From an uncultured Rhodoblastus sp. (GTDB taxonomy: Bacteria; Pseudomonadota; Alphaproteobacteria; Rhizobiales; Beijerinckiaceae), in contig NZ_CAIUXT010000030.1 in NCBI RefSeq assembly GCF_903903185.1, forward strand, positions 1-32,917: a stretch of DNA of 32,917 bases. Reading direction: 5' to 3'. The notes under the pieces are model-generated. The model had not been told where the DNA came from. It saw only the letters and a program-made list of their open reading frames with translations, and searched no databases. The translations under genes were made by a program, and so were the position numbers. Below are positions 23,791 to 32,917 of the stretch, one piece after another; position 1 is the first letter of the stretch; every line of letters starts with the position of its first letter.

Positions 23791-24987
23791 ATGAAACTGA
23801 TTCAGAAGACTTTTCGGTTCATAACCCTCCCTGACGGCGTGGCCGACAAAATATTTTTTGATGACGCCCTCGCGGGGTTCGGTCTGCGGATCAGAGAAGG
23901 GGGCAAGAGGACATGGATCGCGCAATACCGCGTCGGCGCTGCACAGCGGCGGGTTACGCTCGGAACGGTCGAAACGCTCGACGCGGACGCGGCGCGCAAG
24001 GCGGCGAAAGAGGTGCTCGCCAAGGTCCATCTTGGCCATGACCCACAAGCCGATAAAATAGAGGCCCGCAAGCCTAAGCCCAAAGAACTCACCGTTGGCG
24101 ACGCCGTAGAGACGTATTTGCAGTTTGCCGAGCAACGGCTCAAACCCTCAACATACTACGGCGTGGACCTGCATTTACGGAAGCACTGGAAGGCGCTGCA
24201 CATACGCGAGCTTCGTGGGGTCGCGCGGCAGCACGTCGCCACCGAACTCGGTAAGATCGCGACAAATTCCGGTCCTATAGGCGCTAACCGTTCGCGCGCC
24301 GCGCTGTCGGCATTCTTTTCGTGGGCTATGGGCGAAGGGCTAGCCGACGCCAATCCGGTCATAGGCACGAACAAAGCGGCGAATGAGGTTGCGCGTGACC
24401 GAGTGCTTACCGACGGGGAGATTGGTCTGATATGGCGACATGCGGGCGGCGGCGACTACGGCGCGATTGTCCGGGTTCTTATCCTGACCGGCCAGCGGCG
24501 CGAGGAAGTGGGCGGTATGTTGTGGTCAGAACTGGACCTTGATGTCGGCATATGGCGCATCGGCGCGGCGCGGACCAAAAACGCCAGACCGCATGACGTG
24601 CCGCTGGCGGTGGCGGCTGTGTCGATCCTTAAAGGGCTGATCCGGCGCGAGGGGCGTGATCTTGTTTTCGGTGCTGGCGATGGGTCGTTTTCGGGCTGGT
24701 CTAAGGGCAAGAGCGCGCTCGACGGGCGCATAACCAACGCGCCAGGGCAGACTGGCGAGGGGGCGAAGCTGACGCCGTGGCGGTTGCATGACCTGCGCCG
24801 GACCTGCGCAACGCGGATGGCTGACCTTGGCGTTTTGCCACATGTCATTGAAGCCGTGCTGAACCATATTTCAGGCTCACGGGCAGGCGTCGCTGGCGTC
24901 TACAACCGATCGTCCTATACGGCTGAGAAAAAAGCGGCGCTGATCCTTTGGGGCGATCATGTCGCCGCGATGGTTGAGGGGGTCTGA
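23791..24987 (+). CDS. Tyrosine recombinase (integrase) with Arm DNA-binding domain
   Basis: A 398-aa site-specific recombinase of the P4-type group. The N-terminal Arm-binding DUF4102 domain (about 1-95) includes KIFFDDALAGFGLRIREGGKRTW, then a core-binding domain (about 100-195, SAM-like), then the catalytic domain with Arg236 in ILTGQRREEV, His333 and Arg336 in RLHDLRRT, His359 in LNHISG and nucleophile Tyr371 in VYNR. All five catalytic residues are present. The gene starts about 160 bases from the attachment core. It should integrate the island into the tRNA-His anticodon arm. The ribosome site is weak. Confidence 0.93.
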   Translation: MKLIQKTFRFITLPDGVADKIFFDDALAGFGLRIREGGKRTWIAQYRVGAAQRRVTLGTVETLDADAARKAAKEVLAKVHLGHDPQADKIEARKPKPKELTVGDAVETYLQFAEQRLKPSTYYGVDLHLRKHWKALHIRELRGVARQHVATELGKIATNSGPIGANRSRAALSAFFSWAMGEGLADANPVIGTNKAANEVARDRVLTDGEIGLIWRHAGGGDYGAIVRVLILTGQRREEVGGMLWSELDLDVGIWRIGAARTKNARPHDVPLAVAAVSILKGLIRREGRDLVFGAGDGSFSGWSKGKSALDGRITNAPGQTGEGAKLTPWRLHDLRRTCATRMADLGVLPHVIEAVLNHISGSRAGVAGVYNRSSYTAEKKAALILWGDHVAAMVEGV

Positions 24988-24989
24988 CG

Positions 24990-25655
24990 ATGGCGAAGCG
25001 CCAGCCGCGCATGCGCGGGGTGAGAACCGAACCACCGCCGCAGGTGGCGGAAATGCTGAAGGCGACTACTGCGCGCGTCAGGCGGATAAGCACCGCAGCG
25101 CAATGGCTTGAGGAAATTTCGCACCTGCATTGCCTATCCGTGCAGCATGACCTCAGGTTACACAGCGACGACCAAAGAATAGTCGTCAAAAATGGAGAAC
25201 TCGTTCAAATCGGCGGCCCCTACGCGTCCTTTACCGTCAACCTGAACGCGCCCAACGATTGCATCATTGCGGATTTTGATCGATGGTTGAGGGTGGTTCG
25301 CAAAGAGGTCGCCTCGCTCGTCCGCAAGCGGGGAACTCCGGCATTGAATGGTGAATTTAATTCTGGAGATTTTAATAGCTATAAAGATTTGAAGATTGTC
25401 GAGTACTGCGAGTTACTTGCATGGCGGGGTCAAAATTCGCGTCCGACAAAGGCAGACTTGGGTCGCTGGATCGAACGCTCCGATGATAACACGAACGCCG
25501 TTACAGCGACGGAAAGATTGCTTCGCCGCGCACTAAAGCGTCTTCCCGCGCTCGCGGGACAAGTCGAGCATGAGCTGACTCAGGATGCTACGGCTGAAAA
25601 GGCGATAAGAGACCGTATTAGAAGACATATTTTAAGATCACCAATCTTTCCGTAA
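24990..25655 (+). CDS. Unknown island protein downstream of integrase
   Basis: The 221-aa protein starts two bases after the integrase stop, with GAGGGGG upstream of its ATG, so the two are co-transcribed. I do not recognise the family. It has a basic N-terminus (MAKRQPRMRGVRTEP), a central VNLNAPNDCIIADFDRWLRVVRKEV stretch, and a C-terminal part rich in Arg (TATERLLRRALKRLPAL, RDRIRRHILRS), and no signal peptide or membrane span. Proteins with a similar DFxxWL pattern follow P4-type integrases in other islands, so a role in recombination or excision is possible. The low GC of 25350-25450 suggests foreign origin. Confidence 0.6.
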   Translation: MAKRQPRMRGVRTEPPPQVAEMLKATTARVRRISTAAQWLEEISHLHCLSVQHDLRLHSDDQRIVVKNGELVQIGGPYASFTVNLNAPNDCIIADFDRWLRVVRKEVASLVRKRGTPALNGEFNSGDFNSYKDLKIVEYCELLAWRGQNSRPTKADLGRWIERSDDNTNAVTATERLLRRALKRLPALAGQVEHELTQDATAEKAIRDRIRRHILRSPIFP

Positions 25656-25727
25656 CTCCGCGAATTGCGGCAAGGGACTTAAGGCCGCTCCTGACCGAGG
25701 ATGCCTCCACAAAGTTGGAGGAGACAA

Positions 25728-25955
25728 ATGACCCGCCCAGATATTACCGGCAAAAAGTCATCGCTCCCGGCTGCGCTGCCGGCGAGGCTGCACGACGATC
25801 AAATCTTGAACCTTAAGCAAGCTGCGGCCTTTCTCGGCGTTTCGCTTTCGACTGTGCGCCGACTGCACGCCTCTGAAAAGCTTCCGACAATTCAGCTTTC
25901 CGAGCGCCGCGTTGGTGCGCGCGTCGCTGACTTGAAGGCCCACCGCGCCGCCTAA
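25728..25955 (+). CDS. AlpA/excisionase-like helix-turn-helix protein
   Basis: A 75-aa protein with a MerR-type winged helix: LNLKQAAAFLGVSLSTVRRLHASEKLPTIQLSERRVG near residues 25-61. This is the AlpA/excisionase fold, in which KQAAAFLGVSxSTVRR is the recognition helix. AlpA proteins activate integrase genes or direct excision of P4-like islands. The ATG at 25728 has GGAGGAG four bases upstream. The protein ends in a stop that overlaps a 22-codon ORF (TAATG). Confidence 0.8.
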   Translation: MTRPDITGKKSSLPAALPARLHDDQILNLKQAAAFLGVSLSTVRRLHASEKLPTIQLSERRVGARVADLKAHRAA

Positions 25956-26023
25956 TGGAACGGCCCGCCGAGCGGATCAAACGCCAGCGGCTGGAGAAAT
26001 TTAAGGAATACCAAGATGAATAA
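25955..26023 (+). CDS. Possible 22-aa coupled microORF
   Basis: ATG shares its A with the AlpA-like stop codon (TAATG) and runs 22 codons, MERPAERIKRQRLEKFKEYQ and two more residues, to a stop inside the start region of the next gene. It is basic and helical. It might be a small peptide or merely a translational relay. No family is recognised. Confidence 0.3.
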   Translation: MERPAERIKRQRLEKFKEYQDE

Positions 26024-26279
26024 CGAACTTACTTTGCCTTGCAAAAGTTCGCAAGCGGCAAGCCGAGCTAAGGCTTTGGATGCGGAAATCGAACGCCGCG
26101 CGGCTCTCTTAACTTCTCCGATTAATGCTTTCATTCGCCTTATAGAGGAGGCGGATAAGGCGCACTTAGATGCAGGGACCCCCAAAGACGTTTTATGCCT
26201 CTTGAGGGCTTGGTCTGTGCCCGGCTTCCAACCGCATATCGCCCGGTTGGCGCGTCTCCTCAGCCCGGAGATCGTGTGA
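26016..26279 (+). CDS. Small unknown island protein
   Basis: An 87-aa protein with AAGGAA upstream of the ATG. It is mostly helical (SRAKALDAEIERRAALLTSP) and has no recognised motif. Its stop shares one base with the primase start (TGATG), so it is likely co-translated with the replication gene. Possible roles include a primase accessory or a structural piece. Confidence 0.5.
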   Translation: MNNELTLPCKSSQAASRAKALDAEIERRAALLTSPINAFIRLIEEADKAHLDAGTPKDVLCLLRAWSVPGFQPHIARLARLLSPEIV

Positions 26280-28114
26280 TGAACGCGCACGATCCGCTAA
26301 CAATCGTCGACTCTAAAGTCGCGCTGGCCCTGAAAATGGGCCTCGCGTTCTTCAAAATGCTCGATCCCGACCGCGCCAAAGGGGATTTCCGGACCTTTGG
26401 AGAGGGGCAGAAACGCGGGGAAAAGCGTCTTACTCGCACGTTCAAGGGGTCGCTGGTTGAGCACGCCTACGTCCTCCAACGTCTAAACGCCGAAGGGGCT
26501 GGCGTTTTCGTAACCATCAACCGAACCGACGGCAAGGGAATCGGCAAGGAAAACATCACGGAGATCGTCGCCGTCTTTGCAGACACGGACGGCGCGCCTC
26601 TGGAGCCGCTGCTGGCGTTAAAGCCGCATATCTGCATCGAATCGTCGCCCGGCAATTATCATGTTTACTGGCTTGTGAAAGACTGCTCGCTGGAGCAATT
26701 CGCGCCGATTCAAAGGGCCATAGCGTCGAAATTCGGAACTGATTTGGCTGTGAACGATGTCGGGCGTGTGATGCGCCTACCCGGTTTCTGTCACAACAAG
26801 CATGACACGTTTATGGTCACGTTCGCTCCCAAACATATGGACCCGAGCCAAGCGCTTTACTCAGTTGCGGACCTCGTCGAGAGGTTGGGGCTGACGCTCG
26901 ACGCTGTTGCGCGCACGGCAACTAAGCCCGTTGAAGGACTGGCGGCGAACGTTGCCAGCAAGGATTATTTTCCTCCGTCGTCGGCGATGAAGATTTTCGA
27001 GCGCTGCGCAACCCTGGCTCATATCGCGGCCGGCAAGGGTGTCGGCGAGCCCGCGTGGCGCGATGCGATGGGTGTCCTGAAATACACGGTCGAGGGGGAA
27101 GCGCTCTGCCATGAGATTAGCTGCCGCGATCCGCGCTATAATCAGGAAGAAACGCAAGACAAGATTGACCGTTGGACGACCGGCCCCGCGCTCTGCGCGA
27201 CGTTTCGAGAATTTCCCGAGATGAAATGCGCCGGCTGCGTCCAGACGTGCAAATCGCCCATTAACCTCGGACGCGATCCGCTTCGCTCGGCAGGCGCCAA
27301 TTCGACGACAGGCGGATACATGTCCTTCGGTCCCTTCACGATGGATGCGGGCGATGGCCTCACCAAAGAGGTCACGATCACGCGGGGCAAAAACGTCAAT
27401 ATCGAAACGCATTGGATCAGCGCGCCCTTTGAAGTGCTGGGCCACTGTCGCGACCCGCACGGCAGGGGGTGGGGTAAGCAATTGCGCTTCAAAGATAGCG
27501 ACGGCCGCGTTCATATGCGTCACGCGGCGGATGCGGATTTGCACGGCGAGCCGACCGCGCTTTGCGCCGATCTTGCTGGTAATGGCCTCAAGATCAATCG
27601 GGAGCGGCATCGGGAGTTCGCAGATTATCTTGTCAGCGTCAGCGTCGGCGCACGCGTCACCGTCGTCGGCCGCACGGGCTGGCACGAGATCGGCGGACGC
27701 ATGGTTTTTGTCTTGCCAGAAGAAACCATAGGCGGGGGAGCCGGCGAAGCCGTTGCTCTCGACGCCGCGGCGCATGGGCCATACTCTTCGGCGGGCTCGC
27801 TGGACGACTGGAAACGCGGTGTTGGCAATCTGACTTCCGGTCACGTCCTGCCAGTGGTTGGCGTCAGCGCGGCGCTCGCCGGCCCGTTGATGCAGCTTGT
27901 AGAGGCAGAGGGAGGTGGCGTCCATCTGGTCGGGTCGTCGTCGTGCGGCAAGTCCACGATCCTCGCGGCGGGCGCATCAGTCTGGGGTCGTGGTGAGGCG
28001 CGCGGAGGCTTCATCCGGTCGTGGCGCTCAACAGCCAACGGCCTTGAGGGCTTGGCGGCGTCGGCGACGGATTGTGTTTTGGTTCTGGACGAGCTGGGCG
28101 TCGGCGAGGTGTAG
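26279..28114 (+). pseudogene. RepB-like primase/DUF927 helicase protein, truncated by IS
   Basis: Residues 1-611 survive. The N-terminal part resembles the RepB-type primase domain (TEIVAVFADTDGAPLEPLL, CIESSPGNYHVYWLV, VMRLPGFCHNK). A cysteine-rich segment follows (CAGCVQTCKSPI near 320), then DUF927: GSSSCGKST (about 552-560) is Walker A and VLVLDELGVGE (about 600-610) contains Walker B. The reading ends at TAG, where the IS begins, only about 50 residues after Walker A, while DUF927 helicases continue with the rest of their ATPase core. So the gene was a primase-helicase for island replication and is now broken. The original ATG at 26279 has GGAG upstream. Confidence 0.8.
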
Positions 28115-28155
28115 CGCGACAATCTGGGTGAGGGGCGCGCGACAATCAGGATGAG
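28114..28155 (+). repeat. Left-end multiple terminal repeats of the IS21-family element
   Basis: GCGCGACAATCTGGGTGAG (28114-28132) and GCGCGACAATCAGGATGAG (28137-28155), 23 bases apart, are the transposase-binding repeats at the left end. Confidence 0.7.
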
Positions 28156-28237
28156 AATCCGGTGTCGCGGCGACGCCGATATTCGCTGTGTTGATTGACG
28201 CGCGCAAGCGCTTTTCGATGTTGATTGTCGCGGCGCG

Positions 28238-30674
<2,437 letters not shown>

Positions 30675-30717
30675 GTCGAGTAGGCGTGGGGATTGCTCCA
30701 CCACGCCTCTCCCAGAA

Positions 30718-30749
30718 CCGGACATGCGGGCCCGCATCCGGCTCTTTGG
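30718..30749 (-). other. Group II intron domain V
   Basis: GAGCCGGATGCGGG and CCCGCATGTCCGGTTC form the short hairpin that carries the catalytic AGC triad of group II introns. Confidence 0.75.
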
Positions 30750-30758
30750 ATCGATATG

Positions 30759-32234
30759 TCAGAACTCCAGCGATAGCTGGGCCGATACCCGCGGTAGGTT
30801 GAGATCGTTCCACAGGGCTTTGAGCGAGGCCATGCGCCCGTCAAACCATGACGGTGAATAGGCCTTCGTCATCGCCGGGCGGTTCGATTTCACCCATGCT
30901 CCTTTGCCGCAGTACGCACACCCATAGGCAGCCTTGGGGCTCATGCCTTTGGCTTTCAGGAGCCGATAGAGAAAGCGTGGCCGCTTCTTCTGCCGGACGA
31001 TGATCGCCCTGACCCGGCGGCGGACGTGAGCGTCAACGACACCCAATCCTTTTACGGCTTCCGGCGTGCAAAGCCGAAAGTACGATATCCAGCCTGTCAG
31101 GTAGCGGCTGATGTTTTCCATGCATGAGGAGATGGAGCGCCCCCAATTTGGCGGCGTCATTTCCCGTACCGTCGTCATCAGTCGCCGTTCCGTCTTGTGC
31201 GAGAGCAGGACAGAGACTTTGTCGCCCTCACCCTCCTTCGCACAGCGGAAACGAAAGCCAAGAAAGTGGACATCCTCCGGTTTGCGAACGTCACTCTTCT
31301 CCTCGTTGACCTGAAGCCGCATGCGGTTTTCCAGGAATCTCCGGATTGATGTCATGACGCGCTGCCCGGCGCGTTCGCTTCGCACGAAGATATTACAGTC
31401 GTCGGCGTATCGAACGAACCGGAGGCCCCGCCTTGCCAGTTCGCCATCCAATTCGTTGAGGACAACATTGGAAAGCATTGGCGAAAGCGGCCCCCCTTGG
31501 GGAGTTCCTTCCTTGACGGCGACCCTCGTCCCGTCCGGCATCACCACCGACGCCGTCAGCATCAGGCGCACCAAAGTGAGTATGCGTTGGTCCTTCACGC
31601 GCTCGGCGATCCGGGCCAACAGGCGCTGATGCGGAACTCGGTCAAAAAACTTGGCCAAATCCAGATCAACCACCGTTTGATATCCCTCTTTCAGATATCC
31701 TGTTGCTTCGGCGATGGCGGTATGAGCCCCGCGCTTTGGCCGGAAACCGTGACTGCTGGGATGGAAGGTCGGCTCAAAGATCGGCTCCAATATTTGAAGA
31801 ACCGCCTGCTGAACCGTTCGGTCCACAATATTCGGAATGCCAAGCCCCCGATGCCCGCCCCCGGGCTTCGGCAGCCAGACCCGGCGGACATCGCCGGGCC
31901 GGTAGCGTTCCGTCAGCAAGTCGCGGCGCAAACGAGCGATGATCGACGGCGCTTTCGCCTCCGCCGCCTCGACCGTCTGGCCGTCCAATCCCGGCGCTCC
32001 CTTATTGCGCACTGCATTCAGCAGCGCCTTGGCCAGATTGGCTTCCGACGCCACTTCTTCGAGCAGCCGACTGACGTCGGCCACGTTGGCGACAGCACCT
32101 GTCGTCTTCTTGCTCCTCGCTTTATGCAGCAGGAAGCTCCGCCGCTCGGATGCGTCCGAGGGCTCGGGCGACCCGCCCCCCGAGGGGCTGTCGGCGAACA
32201 CGAGGCTCAATTGCCGTGGTTCCGTCTTTTTCAA
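30759..32234 (-). CDS. ltrA: Group II intron reverse transcriptase/maturase (LtrA-type)
   Basis: The 491-aa intron-encoded protein has a reverse transcriptase domain: LAKFFDRVPHQRLL, PQGGPLSPMLSNVVLNELD, and the catalytic RYADDCNIFV (YADD). A group II intron maturase (X) domain follows (about 360-430, RYLTGWISYFRL and nearby). No HNH endonuclease domain is present, as the protein ends soon after a Cys-containing GCAYCGKG segment. Start is TTG at 32234: it has GGGGGAG five bases upstream, whereas the nearby ATG is followed by a stop two codons later. The protein would help the RNA fold, splice and retrohome. Confidence 0.92.
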   Translation of the reverse strand: MKKTEPRQLSLVFADSPSGGGSPEPSDASERRSFLLHKARSKKTTGAVANVADVSRLLEEVASEANLAKALLNAVRNKGAPGLDGQTVEAAEAKAPSIIARLRRDLLTERYRPGDVRRVWLPKPGGGHRGLGIPNIVDRTVQQAVLQILEPIFEPTFHPSSHGFRPKRGAHTAIAEATGYLKEGYQTVVDLDLAKFFDRVPHQRLLARIAERVKDQRILTLVRLMLTASVVMPDGTRVAVKEGTPQGGPLSPMLSNVVLNELDGELARRGLRFVRYADDCNIFVRSERAGQRVMTSIRRFLENRMRLQVNEEKSDVRKPEDVHFLGFRFRCAKEGEGDKVSVLLSHKTERRLMTTVREMTPPNWGRSISSCMENISRYLTGWISYFRLCTPEAVKGLGVVDAHVRRRVRAIIVRQKKRPRFLYRLLKAKGMSPKAAYGCAYCGKGAWVKSNRPAMTKAYSPSWFDGRMASLKALWNDLNLPRVSAQLSLEF

Positions 32235-32670
32235 TCCATCTCCCCCTTTGCTCCACCGGCTTTCACCGGCTTCCCGGCTAATATGAAGAGATCCGACTTC
32301 TGCGTGGGCATCGTCCCGTCGTCGTTGCCTCCTTCGGGTCTACCGCTCGCGCGGACCCACGCAGACCTCCCTGGGTAAGAACACTGGATGTCCCGCCGCT
32401 CCCGCCCCTATTACCGCCTCGGCCTCGGTTGGATTTCGGGCGTCGCGTTCGAAGACACGCTAACCCGGCCGGTTCGGCTTGCATGGGGGTTTACTTTCGT
32501 TCGGTGCTGCGGTTCGCCTCGGGCTTCTTCCCCACACGGCCTCACGGCGCCAAGGTCATAGGCGTCTCTCGACGGCAAACCCTGCGTGCAGTTGCCTCCG
32601 GCTCGCGGTTGCTACCAACTCGCCCCGCAAAGGACTTCCACCTCCAATCCAGTGCCCATGCCAGGCACAC
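32235..32670 (-). other. 5' domain I region of the group II intron
   Basis: The 436 bases ahead of the maturase start contain no gene. They are rich in GC stems and start with GTGTGCCTGGC, as expected for group II domain I. Exon-binding sites could not be mapped by eye. Confidence 0.6.
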
Positions 32671-32716
32671 CCGCTCGGGCTTCGCCCTCCCGGAGACAGC
32701 AGCCTCAGAAAACTTT

Positions 32717-32757
32717 CTTATCCTGATTGTCGGAGATTCTTATCCTGTTTGTCGCGC
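32717..32757 (-). repeat. Right-end multiple terminal repeats of the IS21-family element
   Basis: On the minus strand GCGCGACAAACAGGATAAG (32757-32739) is followed 22 bases inward by CCGACAATCAGGATAAG (32733-32717). Confidence 0.7.
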
Positions 32758-32917
32758 GGCAGCAGCGCCCCATCGAGCTGACGGCATCGGCAAGGCCGGC
32801 ACAAAAGCGTCAAGCCTGTGCAGCCACGCTGCCATCGCCGCCGGCAGCGCAATGCAGAACAGCGCGCCATAGGCGACGCGTCCGGCCAGACCGCCGGCTT
32901 CGCCGCGAAGCGCCATC
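32740..32917 (-). pseudogene. Interrupted membrane protein gene, possibly a methyltransferase-like family
   Basis: Reading leftwards from 32916 the sequence gives MALRGEAGGLAGRVAYGALF and continues CIALPAAMAAWLHRLDAFVP, a membrane-type N-terminus with a hydrophobic stretch, to a stop at 32742 supplied by the IS. The ATG at 32916 may be its true start or internal, because the window ends there. The style resembles isoprenylcysteine methyltransferase-like membrane proteins, but that is only an impression. It is certainly not the continuation of the primase gene on the other side of the IS. Confidence 0.45.

Larger units (their letters stand above)
23585..28109. mobile_element. Left part of a tRNA-His-integrated genomic island
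   Basis: The element begins at the tRNA-His half and carries, in order on the plus strand, a tyrosine recombinase, an unknown protein, an AlpA-like DNA-binding protein, small ORFs and a primase/DUF927 protein. These are the usual replication and excision functions of a satellite-like or ICE-like island. Gene starts are densely packed (gaps of a few bases or overlaps). No conjugation or capsid genes are seen. The right end is absent: an IS21-family element cuts the primase gene. Confidence 0.7.
30675..32670 (-). mobile_element. Group II intron with encoded maturase
   Basis: The intron begins GTGTGCCTGG (32670), matching the GUGYG 5' consensus. Domain V is at about 30718-30749 on the minus strand, with GAGCCGGATGCGGG pairing to CCCGCATGTCCGGTTC. 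Domain VI has a bulged A seven bases from the end, and the intron ends CTCGAC (30675). It lies on the same strand as istAB, so splicing would restore the IS leader. Total length is 1,996 bases. Confidence 0.8.

Overview
The window looks like the chromosome of a GC-rich alphaproteobacterium, probably Hyphomicrobiales and possibly near Beijerinckiaceae or Methylocystaceae. The reasons are protein style, a GcrA-type Cys/His domain, an alphaproteobacterial-type tRNA-His 3' end (U72, A73) and a CTATAT -10 box. Genus was not determined.

Left part (1-8239). About 240 bases at 28% GC carry a small membrane ORF, followed by a decayed IS5-like transposase start. Then come a SHOCT-domain protein, a DUF6481-type coiled-coil protein and a short protein that keeps only the C-terminal domain of GcrA. 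Between that gene and a DEDDh exonuclease lies a strong candidate small RNA or leader RNA on the minus strand. An ABC ATPase, a double FtsX permease and a secreted CrtC/AttH-like lipocalin follow as one operon resembling AttEFGH.

Centre (8267-21469). The minus strand carries an aerobic form I carbon monoxide dehydrogenase locus: coxC-M-S-L-D-E-F-G, then a split XdhC pair and a MobA-like nucleotidyltransferase. CoxL has the form I AYRCSFR loop. CoxM, CoxS and CoxL form the enzyme. CoxD and CoxE mature the Cu-Mo site, CoxF, XdhC and MobA-like proteins handle the molybdenum cofactor, and CoxG docks at the membrane. Divergently transcribed are a molybdopterin-binding protein and moaA. Repeated TTnnnG-type elements in both cox control regions are candidate binding sites for the MHYT-LytTR regulator CoxC. 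Two strong hairpins separate coxL from coxD.

Right part (21532-32917). mtnA and a class II glutamine amidotransferase precede the 3' half of a tRNA-His gene, which is the left attachment site of an integrative element. The element carries a tyrosine recombinase, an unknown protein, an AlpA-like regulator, small ORFs and a primase/DUF927 protein. The last is cut after its Walker B motif by an IS21-family element (istA, istB) that itself hosts a complete group II intron with its maturase. The DNA beyond the IS belongs to a different gene, so the right half of the island was lost or rearranged through the IS.
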